Assembly: GCA_015222595.1 (NCBI GenBank)
Contig: JADFVP010000076.1
Span: 1 to 26,018, forward strand
Length of the DNA: 26,018 bases
Direction: 5' to 3'
Origin: Pseudomonadota bacterium
GTDB lineage: Bacteria > Desulfobacterota > GWC2-55-46 > JADFVP01
Position 1 is the first letter of the stretch; every line of letters begins with the position of its first letter. Made by a program: the position numbers and the translations under genes. Of the stretch, positions 1 to 7,171 are shown piece by piece. The notes below the pieces were generated by a model. It was not told the DNA's origin, searched no databases, and saw only the letters and a program-made list of their open reading frames with translations.

Positions 1-1
1 G

Positions 2-91
2 GCGCGCAAAGTGCGCGAGGAGCTGTCAAAGAAGGATAAAGAGGCCTCCGAGGTTGCCACTGATAGTGAAGATGAGTTTGATGAATTGTAG
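2..91 (+). CDS. C-terminal fragment of an unidentified protein
   Basis: An open frame enters from the left edge and stops at TAG 89-91, giving 29 residues. The tail is highly charged: a lysine/glutamate stretch (VREELSKKDKEASEV) followed by an acidic end (DSEDEFDEL). The terminator 26 bases later supports a real gene end. The fragment is too short for me to name the protein, and no domain is visible. Confidence 0.6.
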   Translation, partial: ARKVREELSKKDKEASEVATDSEDEFDEL

Positions 92-116
92 TTGAGAAGT
101 AAAAACGGTATTATAC

Positions 117-158
117 AAAACCCGCTTAGCAGCCATGTGCGCTAAGCGGGTTTTTTTT
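117..158. terminator. bidirectional intrinsic terminator
   Basis: A perfect 10-bp stem (CCCGCTTAGC at 121-130 with GCTAAGCGGG at 141-150) encloses a 10-nt loop. It is followed by eight T on the + strand and preceded by AAAA, which gives TTTT on the minus strand. It sits between the convergent ends of the left-edge gene and apbE, so it can serve both. Confidence 0.9.
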
Positions 159-168
159 GTATTTTTCT

Positions 169-1221
169 TTAGAAGATCTTCCCTTCAAAGCCGCTCGAAG
201 TCGTTATCTTGCCGTCCGGGCCGACCACCACGCCTTCGACTCCGTCCATGCTCTCTATCAGTTCCATTCCCTTAACGGGCCCCAGCACGAAGACCGAGGT
301 CGATAGCGCGTCGGCAAGGGTCGGGTCTTGTGTCACTACAGTAGCGCTTCTTGTTTTCATGGCGGGCAGGCCGGTTTTGGGGTCGAGTATGTGGTGGTAC
401 CTGACGCCGCCATGCATAAAGAAGCGTTCGTAGTCGCCCGAAGTTGCCACAGCGCCGCCGCCGAGATAGACCTCTCCGATCAGTTCGGTCTCTGTGCCAC
501 GCGGGTCTCGTATGCCTATCTTGAAGGGGCGGGTCTCTTTGCCCGTTATGTTGAAGGCGAACATATCTCCGCCGGCCTTTATTATCGCGCGCGTTACGCC
601 TCTTGCTTGCAGCACCTTAACGGCCTCTCCTATTATGTAGCCCTTTGCTATGCCACCCAAGTTAAAGGCAACTCTGCGCTCGGTTAGCTCTATGGTCGAG
701 GCCTCTTTGTCGATTACGATCTTGTTAAAGTCGACTCTTGGCAGCGCCTCTGCCAGCTCTTCGGCCGTAGGCACGTAGCCCTTTTCGCCCGAAAAACCCC
801 AGAGCCCCGCAAGAGAACCTATGGTCGGGTCGAAGGCCCCTCCCGATAACACAGAAACCTGCTTTGCTTTCAGCGCGACCGTAACTACTCTGGGGTCTGC
901 AGGAATCGGTCCTCTGCCCGCGCCGAGCGAGATTTGCGAGACGTCGCTCAAGGGAGTATACGAGCTGAAGAGCTTTTCCAGTTCGCTTATCTTGCGGTAC
1001 GCCTTGCCGGTTGCAGTGTCGAACGCCTCGGGGTCGCCGTCCATTACGGTAATTTCTACAAGTGTTCCCATCTGGAGTTTACGGTAGACGAAGTTGTCGG
1101 TTCCGAGCGGGGCGGAGGTGTCCGACGGCTTTGAGTTGAGCATAAAGCCTAGCCCCAAGAGAACAAAGACCGAGATGACGATTATTAGATAGACTATTGA
1201 ACTGCCGGGTTTTTTTGGCAT
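169..1221 (-). CDS. apbE: FAD:protein FMN transferase (ApbE family)
   Basis: ApbE proteins split FAD and attach FMN through a phosphoester bond to a Thr/Ser of target proteins such as the Nqr and Rnf subunits, on the outer face of the inner membrane. The 350 residues match the usual family length. Residues 9-28 form a hydrophobic segment that acts as signal peptide or membrane anchor; no cysteine follows it, so this is not a lipoprotein. Family landmarks are AFDPTIG (129-135), FNLGGIAKGY (186-195), KAGGDMF (215-221), SGDYERFF (261-268), HILDPKTG (277-284) and the magnesium-binding DALSTSVFVLG (304-314). No clear Shine-Dalgarno precedes the ATG at 1221. No Rnf, Nqr or other obvious target gene lies in the window, so its substrate is unknown. 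Confidence 0.93.
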   Translation of the reverse strand: MPKKPGSSIVYLIIVISVFVLLGLGFMLNSKPSDTSAPLGTDNFVYRKLQMGTLVEITVMDGDPEAFDTATGKAYRKISELEKLFSSYTPLSDVSQISLGAGRGPIPADPRVVTVALKAKQVSVLSGGAFDPTIGSLAGLWGFSGEKGYVPTAEELAEALPRVDFNKIVIDKEASTIELTERRVAFNLGGIAKGYIIGEAVKVLQARGVTRAIIKAGGDMFAFNITGKETRPFKIGIRDPRGTETELIGEVYLGGGAVATSGDYERFFMHGGVRYHHILDPKTGLPAMKTRSATVVTQDPTLADALSTSVFVLGPVKGMELIESMDGVEGVVVGPDGKITTSSGFEGKIF

Positions 1222-1310
1222 GGCGGTCTCGGGACTGTTAGTGTGAGAAAAGGGGGTGCTTAAGAGTCGGAATTCGGTAGAAAAAAGTCGAACGGCATAG
1301 CATTTTAAGT

Positions 1311-1441
1311 GGCCGGGGTATGGATTGTAAAGTAGGCCGGGGTGCGTTAGGACAATAAGACGACAGAGACCGGTCTTTATAAGTGGCCGGGGTACATGAA
1401 TAAAGTGGTCGAGGTTCTTTTTTCTTTAATAGGCCGGGGTG
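1311..1441. repeat. degenerate 24-bp tandem repeat, core GGCCGGGGT
   Basis: The core GGCCGGGGT, usually preceded by AAGT or TA, occurs at 1311, 1335, 1385 and 1432, with a diverged copy (GGTCGAGGTT) at 1407. The steps are 24, 50, 22 and 25 bases. The 50-base step is twice 25 and hides a poorly matching unit near 1360. The array fills the gap between the dksA-like stop and the apbE start. Read on the minus strand it gives an 8-residue period (EPRPLYSC, TPATYKDR, APRPTLQS, IPRPLKML), but I see no sign that this is a translated gene. Confidence 0.65.
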
Positions 1442-1449
1442 TGAAGGGG

Positions 1450-1986
1450 TTACATGTCGTCGTCTTCGGACTCTGACTTGTCTAGCATCCGTGTGGGCCG
1501 CTCTTCGGCCGGTGAGCCCTTTATGCGAATATCTCTTTCGAGCTTCGACTGGCACTCGACACAGACGCGGGTAAAGGGCAGTATGCGAAGCCTGTTCTGG
1601 GCAATGGGCTCATCGCACTCTTCGCACTCGCCGTAGGAGCCGTCTTCAAGCCGTTCGAGGGCGCCCTCTATTTCGGGCAGCTTGCCGCGGTCGCGGTCTC
1701 CGAGCGTTAGTGAGAGTTCGCGTTCGCGCTCAGAGCTGGCGATGTCGTAGATGTCGCCGGACTTGCTCTCCGAAGTGTTCGCCTCGTCCTTGATCTTGTG
1801 GCTGACCTCCTGGACGATCTTCGCCTTTTCGCCGAGCAGAATGCGGGTCATCTCCTTTTTGAAGGAGACGCCCTTAGTAGCGCTTTTTCTTGCAGTCGGC
1901 TTCTTTGCAGCGGGCTTCTTCGGGGCTGCTTTCGCTTTTGTGGCCTTTGCAGGGCTCTTCTTTGTTTTTGTGGTTACCTTAGGCAT
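1450..1986 (-). CDS. TraR/DksA-family RNA polymerase-binding regulator
   Basis: DksA-type proteins enter the secondary channel of RNA polymerase and, with ppGpp, adjust transcription of stable RNA and biosynthetic genes. The protein has 178 residues. A four-cysteine zinc finger is visible at C121, C124, C142 and C145 (CxxC-17-CxxC). The motif DIYDIA at 78-83 matches the DxxDxA coiled-coil tip that is essential in E. coli DksA, which argues for genuine DksA-like action rather than a bare zinc-finger relative. Residues 1-40 form a low-complexity basic tail with 13 lysines plus many Ala and Pro, resembling histone H1-like tails; the C-terminus is acidic (SESEDDDM). The ATG at 1986 has no Shine-Dalgarno and lies only 8 nt downstream of a -10 box, so the message is probably leaderless. 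Met46 is an alternative start but has GGAG directly abutting it, which is poor spacing. Confidence 0.9.
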   Translation of the reverse strand: MPKVTTKTKKSPAKATKAKAAPKKPAAKKPTARKSATKGVSFKKEMTRILLGEKAKIVQEVSHKIKDEANTSESKSGDIYDIASSERERELSLTLGDRDRGKLPEIEGALERLEDGSYGECEECDEPIAQNRLRILPFTRVCVECQSKLERDIRIKGSPAEERPTRMLDKSESEDDDM

Positions 1987-1994
1987 AGCAAAGT

Positions 1995-2022
1995 AGTATA
2001 CAGCTTTTTTTCGTCATGTCAA
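1995..2022 (-). promoter_or_regulatory. sigma70-type promoter of the dksA-like gene
   Basis: On the minus strand a perfect -35 box TTGACA (2022-2017) is followed after 16 bp by TATACT (2000-1995). Only eight bases (ACTTTGCT) separate the -10 box from the ATG at 1986, so transcription should begin within about 0-3 nt of the start codon. Confidence 0.8.
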
Positions 2023-2111
2023 TCTGAAACTTTTCGGTTACCCCACGGTTTTCTTTGCGTCTGCTCGATGGAACGGTTCGGCCTGCCGCCAACCTCCTAT
2101 CGACCCTCCAA

Positions 2112-2141
2112 TTGACACGCCCAGTGCTTATACGATAAAAT
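2112..2141 (+). promoter_or_regulatory. sigma70-type promoter of mnmG
   Basis: TTGACA at 2112-2117 is followed after 18 bp by TAAAAT at 2136-2141. It would start transcription near 2148, upstream of both candidate mnmG starts. It is divergent from the dksA-like promoter. Confidence 0.6.
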
Positions 2142-2203
2142 AAAAAGTTCAATGCAGATAACGGTTGATAAGCTACAGAGGACTCCTAAAAGACGGCAGC
2201 AGT

Positions 2204-4201
2204 ATGGTAGAGAAGAGATATGACATTATAGTGGTCGGCGCCGGCCACGCAGGCACCGAGGCCGCGCTTGGGGCCGGGCGCAAGGGTATGAGCGTGCTGC
2301 TCATAACTATGAGCCTCGATACCGTTGGCGCCATGTCGTGCAACCCGGCAATAGGAGGCGTTGCAAAGGGGCATCTGGTTAAGGAGATAGATGCGCTTGG
2401 CGGGGTGATGGCGCGTGCGATAGATGCCGCGGCAATTCAGTACCGTACGCTCAACCTCAGCAAGGGGCCTGCTGTTCGCGCCACGCGCGCCCAAGCCGAC
2501 CGCGCCCTCTACAGCTCTTATATCGGTACGGCTTTAGAGCGCGCCGAAGGGGTCGAGGTGCGAGAGGCCACGGTAGAGGCTTTAGTCACCGAGTCGTTAG
2601 TTGTTGACAGGGAAGAGATTGCCGGGAACTGGATACAAGCTAGAGGGACTGCCTGCAAAGGGGCACCAGAGATAGACCCAAGAAAAAAGATTTGCGGCGT
2701 TAAGATTTCTTTTATAGATGAAGACGGTAAAGAGGCCACAGAGGTTGTGGAGGCCCGTGCGGTTATTGTTACCACCGGAACCTTTCTGCATGGTCTCATG
2801 CATATAGGAGACGTACAGACTCCGGGAGGGCGCAGAGGCGACGCGGCCTCTTCTCTGCTTTCCGACTCTTTGGGCGCGCTCGGCTTTCGCATGGGACGGC
2901 TGAAGACCGGAACCCCGCCACGGCTCGACGCCGGTACCATAGACTACTCTCTAGTAACTTTGCAGGAGCTTCAGAGGCCGGACGAGTTTCGGCCCTTCTC
3001 CTTTAGCTCAGGCCCTATAACCGGCAATCAGGTTCCGTGCCATATAACATACACGAACCCCGAAACACACGCCATAATTAGAAATAACCTCGATAAATCG
3101 CCACTTTACGGCGGAGCAATAGAGGGCACGGGCCCCCGGTACTGCCCCTCTATTGAGGATAAGGTGATGCGCTTTCCGGACAGAGAGCGGCATCAGGTCT
3201 TTCTAGAGCCTGAGGGTTTCGATAGCGTTAGGGTCTACCCAAACGGCCTCTCGACCTCTATGCCATTAGATGTTCAGCTAAAATTCCTTAGAAGTATCAA
3301 GGGGTTAGGGGCTGTCGAGGTGCTTCACCCCGGCTATGCGGTTGAGTACGACTATGTTGACCCGACGGAGCTGTCTCTGTCTCTCGAAACGCACAGGGTC
3401 GAGGGGCTCTTCCTTGCAGGTCAGATAAACGGCACCTCCGGTTACGAAGAGGCCGCTGCTCAGGGTCTAATAGCCGGGGCCAACGCGGCGCTGAAGCTAG
3501 AGGGCGCAGAGCCGCTCATTCTGGATCGCGCCGAGGCCTATACCGGGGTCCTCATAGACGACCTCGTTACCAAGGGCACCAAAGAGCCGTACCGCATGTT
3601 TACCTCGCGTGCGGAGTACAGGCTGCTGTTGCGTGAGGAGAATGCCAGAGAGCGTCTCGGCGAGAAGGCGTACGGAGCCGGGCTTATTGGTGCTGAGACG
3701 TATAAGCTCTTTCTGGAGCGTAAAGAGGAGTGCGCTGCGCTCTTGGCCCTACTGGATACTCTCTTCATACTGCCTACAGAGGCTGTAAACAGAAGTATGG
3801 CCGAGCTTGGCACAACGGAGCTTCAGCGCAAAGTTAGCGCAAAGGAGCTTCTGCGCCGCCCGGGCCTGACGCTGAGATCCATCGCACCGCTCGTAGAGTC
3901 TGCTGCCGAGCCGTTTGCGCGCTTTGGACTCGATATAGTGGAGGCCGTGGAGATAGATGTAAAGTACGAGGGTTATATTCGCAGGCAGGCAGAGGAGGCA
4001 GCGCGCTTCAGGCGCGCCGAGGCGCAGATAATTCCTGACTCGATAGAGTACGGGGCCGTAGAGGGTATTTCCTCTGAGATCCGCGAGAAGCTGGAGCTTC
4101 ATAGACCGCTCTCTATCGGACAGGCCGGGCGCATCTCTGGTGTAACCCCTGCGGCTATATCGGTACTAATGGTACACCTTCGGAGAACGAGCGCGCTGTA
4201 G
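2204..4201 (+). CDS. mnmG: tRNA uridine-5-carboxymethylaminomethyl modification enzyme MnmG (GidA)
   Basis: MnmG, with the GTPase MnmE, installs the (carboxymethyl)aminomethyl group on U34 of certain tRNAs, using FAD, NADH and methylenetetrahydrofolate. I place the start at ATG 2204 (MVEKRYDIIVVGAG), giving 665 residues; the frame also allows a TTG at 2165 adding 13 residues that do not resemble the family. Visible landmarks are the FAD-binding GAGHAGTEAA, the conserved cysteine in GAMSCNPAIGGVAKG, GTFLHGLMHIG, RLKTGTPPRL, the AGQINGTSGYEEAAAQG dinucleotide segment, SRAEYRLLLR, and the C-terminal KYEGYI and LSIGQAGRISGVTPAAI segments that contact MnmE and tRNA. The protein is about 35 residues longer than usual, partly through an insertion coded around 2612-2689. 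No Shine-Dalgarno is obvious. mnmE is not in the window. rsmG follows after 36 bp. Confidence 0.96.
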   Translation: MVEKRYDIIVVGAGHAGTEAALGAGRKGMSVLLITMSLDTVGAMSCNPAIGGVAKGHLVKEIDALGGVMARAIDAAAIQYRTLNLSKGPAVRATRAQADRALYSSYIGTALERAEGVEVREATVEALVTESLVVDREEIAGNWIQARGTACKGAPEIDPRKKICGVKISFIDEDGKEATEVVEARAVIVTTGTFLHGLMHIGDVQTPGGRRGDAASSLLSDSLGALGFRMGRLKTGTPPRLDAGTIDYSLVTLQELQRPDEFRPFSFSSGPITGNQVPCHITYTNPETHAIIRNNLDKSPLYGGAIEGTGPRYCPSIEDKVMRFPDRERHQVFLEPEGFDSVRVYPNGLSTSMPLDVQLKFLRSIKGLGAVEVLHPGYAVEYDYVDPTELSLSLETHRVEGLFLAGQINGTSGYEEAAAQGLIAGANAALKLEGAEPLILDRAEAYTGVLIDDLVTKGTKEPYRMFTSRAEYRLLLREENARERLGEKAYGAGLIGAETYKLFLERKEECAALLALLDTLFILPTEAVNRSMAELGTTELQRKVSAKELLRRPGLTLRSIAPLVESAAEPFARFGLDIVEAVEIDVKYEGYIRRQAEEAARFRRAEAQIIPDSIEYGAVEGISSEIREKLELHRPLSIGQAGRISGVTPAAISVLMVHLRRTSAL

Positions 4202-4237
4202 GACCTGTCGGTCTGTTATATATGGTTAGGGGATTAT

Positions 4238-4939
4238 ATGGTAAGTATGAAGGTAAAAGGGCTTGAGGAGCTGTTGAGAGAGGGCGCTCTCTCGTTAGGC
4301 GTTACGCTGGACACGGTTGCGCTGGAGCGGTTTACGCTCTATCTAAGCGAACTCCTGGCCTGGAACAAGAAGATAAACCTTACGGCTATAAGGGAGGAGC
4401 GCGAGGTTGTGATTAAGCATTTCCTCGATTCGCTCACCCCGTACGCGACGCTTCGCGCCCTGTCCGTTAAGTCTCTTCTTGATATCGGGGCCGGCGGCGG
4501 CTTTCCGGGCCTGCCGCTCAGTATTGTTACCCCGGACCTTGAGGTGGTGCTCGTGGACTCGGTAGAGAAGAAGGTGCTCTTTATGCGCCACATTATACGG
4601 CGGCTCGGCCTGGATAAGGGTGGAGCTGGTGTTAGTGCCGTTGCCGCAAGGGTTGAGGCGCATGAAGAGCTGGCACAGTACGCGGGCCGGTTCGACTGCG
4701 TAACCTCGCGGGCCTTTGCCAGTTTAGCGGACTTTGTTACGGCTGCCGACTACTTCTGTCGCCCCGGCGGTCATCTGTTGGCTCTAAAGGGGCCAAAGTA
4801 CGCCGAAGAGATCGAGGCGCTGGCTCAGTCCGGGGTCGCGGAACCGGGCAGGTACTCGGCCCCTGAGGTGATCAATATATCGACGCCCTTTCTGGACAGG
4901 GTTACTACCCTCGTTCTTATGAGGAAGCTGGAGGGGTAG
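4238..4939 (+). CDS. rsmG: 16S rRNA (guanine527-N7)-methyltransferase RsmG (GidB)
   Basis: RsmG methylates N7 of G527 in the 530 loop of 16S rRNA with S-adenosylmethionine; loss causes low-level streptomycin resistance in other bacteria. The 233 residues form a single Rossmann-type methyltransferase. Visible motifs are NKKINLTAIRE (43-53), the SAM-binding LDIGAGGGFPGLPL (81-94), the acidic residue at D107 after strand beta-2, and TSRAFAS (156-162). Start ATG 4238 is preceded at good distance by AGGGGA near 4228-4233. A second ATG three codons on is possible. It shares a transcript with mnmG (36-bp gap) and is followed by the parS array. Confidence 0.96.
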   Translation: MVSMKVKGLEELLREGALSLGVTLDTVALERFTLYLSELLAWNKKINLTAIREEREVVIKHFLDSLTPYATLRALSVKSLLDIGAGGGFPGLPLSIVTPDLEVVLVDSVEKKVLFMRHIIRRLGLDKGGAGVSAVAARVEAHEELAQYAGRFDCVTSRAFASLADFVTAADYFCRPGGHLLALKGPKYAEEIEALAQSGVAEPGRYSAPEVINISTPFLDRVTTLVLMRKLEG

Positions 4940-4955
4940 CGTTCTTTTTTTGGCA

Positions 4956-4971
4956 TGTTCCACGTGGAACA
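4956..4971. other. parS centromere site 1
   Basis: TGTTCCACGTGGAACA is a perfect 16-bp palindrome matching the chromosomal ParB-binding consensus. Here the palindrome extends to 22 bp (4953-4974), the longest of the three copies. Confidence 0.95.
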
Positions 4972-5016
4972 TGCAAGCCCTTCTGCCGATGTCTCCGACC
5001 GCTTCTTGGGTATTTT

Positions 5017-5032
5017 TGTTCCACGTGGAACA
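5017..5032. other. parS centromere site 2
   Basis: Identical TGTTCCACGTGGAACA, starting exactly 61 bp after site 1. Confidence 0.95.
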
Positions 5033-5077
5033 GTGAGCCCCCCTGCCCCGTCCCGAACCGCCCACCTTCTGCTTTAT

Positions 5078-5093
5078 TGTTCCACGTGGAACA
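5078..5093. other. parS centromere site 3
   Basis: Identical TGTTCCACGTGGAACA, starting exactly 61 bp after site 2. Confidence 0.95.
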
Positions 5094-5318
5094 GGGTGGC
5101 ATCTACCTGCTCGGGGTCGGTTGCCGGCGTTGGGTCGGCGCAGTGGTGGCGTCTCGGTACAGTCGAGCCCCGGAGTGTAAAAAAGTTTTACGTTTCAGTC
5201 TGCCCAACCTCTTTTTTCCTTGTAAAAGGTAGGTCAACTGTTTTAGACTACAGGGTAATGTACCACAGGAGTCTGAAAAGTTTTCCCGAACCCTCAATTG
5301 CACAGGTAGCGTAGGCCT

Positions 5319-6110
5319 ATGGGACGTATAATAGCTGTAGCTAACCAGAAGGGCGGGGTCGGCAAGACGACCACGGCGGTGAACCTTGCCGCCTCTTTGG
5401 CCGTTGCCGAAAAGCGCGTTCTGCTGGTCGACTTCGACCCTCAGGGCAATGCCACCAGCGGTATCGGCGTGGAGATCGACGGTGGGGGTAGCATCTACGA
5501 GGCCATTATAGGCTCGGTAGATGTAGCTACCACGCTCAAGGGTACTGCGTTAAAGTACCTGAATGTAGTGCCTTCCTCTATAGATCTCATCGGCGCCGAG
5601 GTCGAGCTGGTGGACGACCCGAACAGGGAGTATAAGCTGAAGGAGGCGCTCTCGACCATTGTCGACCGTTTCGACTTTGTCGTTATAGACTGTCCGCCGT
5701 CTCTTAGCCTTCTTACCGTAAACGCGCTTGTTGCCTCGGACTCGGTCTTAATTCCCATTCAGTGCGAGTACTATGCGCTCGAAGGAATCTCTCAGATACT
5801 GAGAACAATAGACCTTATCCGCGCGAAGCTCAACCCGGCCCTTGAGATAGAGGGGATACTGCTGACGATGTTCGACTCGAGAAACAGGCTCTCGCACCAG
5901 GTGGTCGAAGACGTAAGAGAGCACTTTGGTAAACAGGCCTTTACCGCGCTCATACCGAGAAACGTGCGGCTGTCCGAGAGCCCTTCGTTCGGAAAACCGG
6001 TGCTGCTCTACGATATTCAGTCGCGCGGGGCAATCAGCTATATGGAGCTCGCTAAAGAGGTTCTGGTGTTGAGCGAGAACCGTGCCGACAAAGAGACAGA
6101 AGCCATCTAA
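5319..6110 (+). CDS. parA: chromosome-partitioning ATPase ParA (Soj)
   Basis: ParA binds DNA as an ATP dimer and is released by ParB, so that ParB-parS complexes move along the nucleoid. The 263 residues match short chromosomal ParA, without the N-terminal helix-turn-helix of plasmid type Ia forms. The deviant Walker A KGGVGKTT is at 11-18 with signature Lys11, Walker A' is LLVDFDPQGN (35-44), and Walker B is VVIDCPPSLSLLTVNAL near 120-137. Start ATG 5319 follows only a weak AGG. It is preceded by three parS sites and followed by parB after 54 bp, so the ParABS system is complete here. Confidence 0.96.
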   Translation: MGRIIAVANQKGGVGKTTTAVNLAASLAVAEKRVLLVDFDPQGNATSGIGVEIDGGGSIYEAIIGSVDVATTLKGTALKYLNVVPSSIDLIGAEVELVDDPNREYKLKEALSTIVDRFDFVVIDCPPSLSLLTVNALVASDSVLIPIQCEYYALEGISQILRTIDLIRAKLNPALEIEGILLTMFDSRNRLSHQVVEDVREHFGKQAFTALIPRNVRLSESPSFGKPVLLYDIQSRGAISYMELAKEVLVLSENRADKETEAI

Positions 6111-6164
6111 ATAAAATAAAAGCTATATAAATCAATAGGTTATGGTAGTGGAGAGGTTTTTATC

Positions 6165-7079
6165 GTGAAGAAGAAGGTACTTGGCAGAGGTTTGAGCGCC
6201 TTGATAGGAAGCCCGTCAGGGGCTGTTAAGGCTACCGGTAATACCACGGGAGGGGTTGCTTCGGAAGGGGGTGGGGTTGGCCTCTCTCCGGGCGAGATTC
6301 CGGGAGCCGGGAAGTACCTGCTCTGCGCAATAGGGGACCTCTCCCCAAATACGGTTCAGCCGAGAAAACGGTTCAACGACTCAGCGCTCTCTCAGCTCTC
6401 GGCCTCTATTCGTGAAAAGGGCGTAATAGAGCCGCTCATTGCGAGAAGGACCGAGCGCGGCATGGAGCTTATTGCCGGAGAGCGGAGGCTTCGGGCCTCC
6501 AAGCTCGCAGGGCTTACTCACGTGCCGGTGGTTATAGTGGAGGCGAACGACGAGCAGAGTTTAGAGTTTGCGATAATCGAGAATATTCAGAGAGAAGATC
6601 TCGACGCGATAGAGGAGGCCGAGGCGTACAAGTCGCTCTCGGACTTCGGTCACTCGCAAGAAGAAATCGCGCGCCGTGTCGGCAAAGAGCGCGCAACTGT
6701 GGCAAACTATATGAGGCTGCTGAAGCTTCCGCCGGAGGTTAAGGACGAGCTTGCAAAGGGCACGATTTCCATGGGCCACGCCCGCGCTATTTTATCGGTC
6801 GAGGGGCACGCCCCGCAGACCGCGCTCTGTAGAAAGGTTATCGTAAAGCGCCTCTCCGTTAGAGAGACCGAGGCACTCGCGGCGTCGTGCACGGTAGAGT
6901 CCGGAAAGCGCAAGAAGCTGCCGAAGAGAGAGACCCCACTCGAAGAGGAGCTGAGAGATATTTTTCAGACCAAGGTGCACGTAAAAGACTCTAACGGCAG
7001 GGGCAAGATAGAACTCGTCTACTTTACGGCAGACGAGCGAGAGCGCATCATAGAGCTGCTCCGGTCGGTCGAGGGCTAA
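6165..7079 (+). CDS. parB: chromosome-partitioning CTPase/DNA-binding protein ParB (Spo0J)
   Basis: ParB loads at parS, closes as a CTP-dependent clamp and spreads on DNA, recruiting ParA and SMC. The start is GTG 6165 with GGAGAGG about 8 nt upstream. The protein opens with the classic KKKVLGRGLSALIG, which resembles the N-terminal ParA-stimulating peptide. Residues 17-50 are a Gly/Ser-rich linker. Then come QPRKRFN (65-71), the CTP-binding motifs GERRLRA (105-111) and ENIQRED (139-145), a helix-turn-helix SQEEIARRVGKERATVANYMRLL (164-186), and a C-terminal dimerisation region. At 304 residues it is of normal length. Its binding sites are the three parS palindromes upstream of parA. Confidence 0.96.
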   Translation: MKKKVLGRGLSALIGSPSGAVKATGNTTGGVASEGGGVGLSPGEIPGAGKYLLCAIGDLSPNTVQPRKRFNDSALSQLSASIREKGVIEPLIARRTERGMELIAGERRLRASKLAGLTHVPVVIVEANDEQSLEFAIIENIQREDLDAIEEAEAYKSLSDFGHSQEEIARRVGKERATVANYMRLLKLPPEVKDELAKGTISMGHARAILSVEGHAPQTALCRKVIVKRLSVRETEALAASCTVESGKRKKLPKRETPLEEELRDIFQTKVHVKDSNGRGKIELVYFTADERERIIELLRSVEG

Positions 7080-7171
7080 CTCCGAGGTAAAAGAGAGTTT
7101 CGGGTACGGAAAAAATTTTGGTCAGAGTGAAAATATAAGTAGTAAATATAAGAGGAAGAGGAGTTAGGGTA

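Larger units (their letters stand above)
4940..5318. other. intergenic region with the parS array, upstream of parA
   Basis: This 379-bp gap holds three parS sites in its first 155 bases. The remaining part before parA is T/A-rich from about 5178. A weak promoter-like pair TTGTAA (5220-5225), 18 bp, TAGACT (5244-5249) could drive parAB. I looked for a cluster of DnaA boxes (TTATCCACA) or AT-rich repeats that would mark the replication origin and saw none. Short reading frames across it contain the parS palindrome translated as FHVEH or STWN and are not genes. Confidence 0.7.

Noticed and set aside
1311..1441. CRISPR array
   Set aside because: The repeat units are short, degenerate and contiguous, with no unique spacers of constant length and no cas genes.
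1238..1555. Minus-strand 105-residue frame covering the 24-bp repeats
   Set aside because: It overlaps the end of the dksA-like gene in another frame, has low-complexity Pro/Arg composition and no ribosome site. The repeat period explains the open frame.
4955..5314. Reading frames of 60-119 residues on both strands across the parS region
   Set aside because: They owe their length to GC-rich sequence and simply translate the parS palindromes; parS sites and the parA upstream region explain the DNA.
4940..5318. Replication origin oriC
   Set aside because: The mnmG-rsmG-parAB context often lies near oriC, but no DnaA-box cluster, AT-rich unwinding element, dnaA or dnaN is visible.
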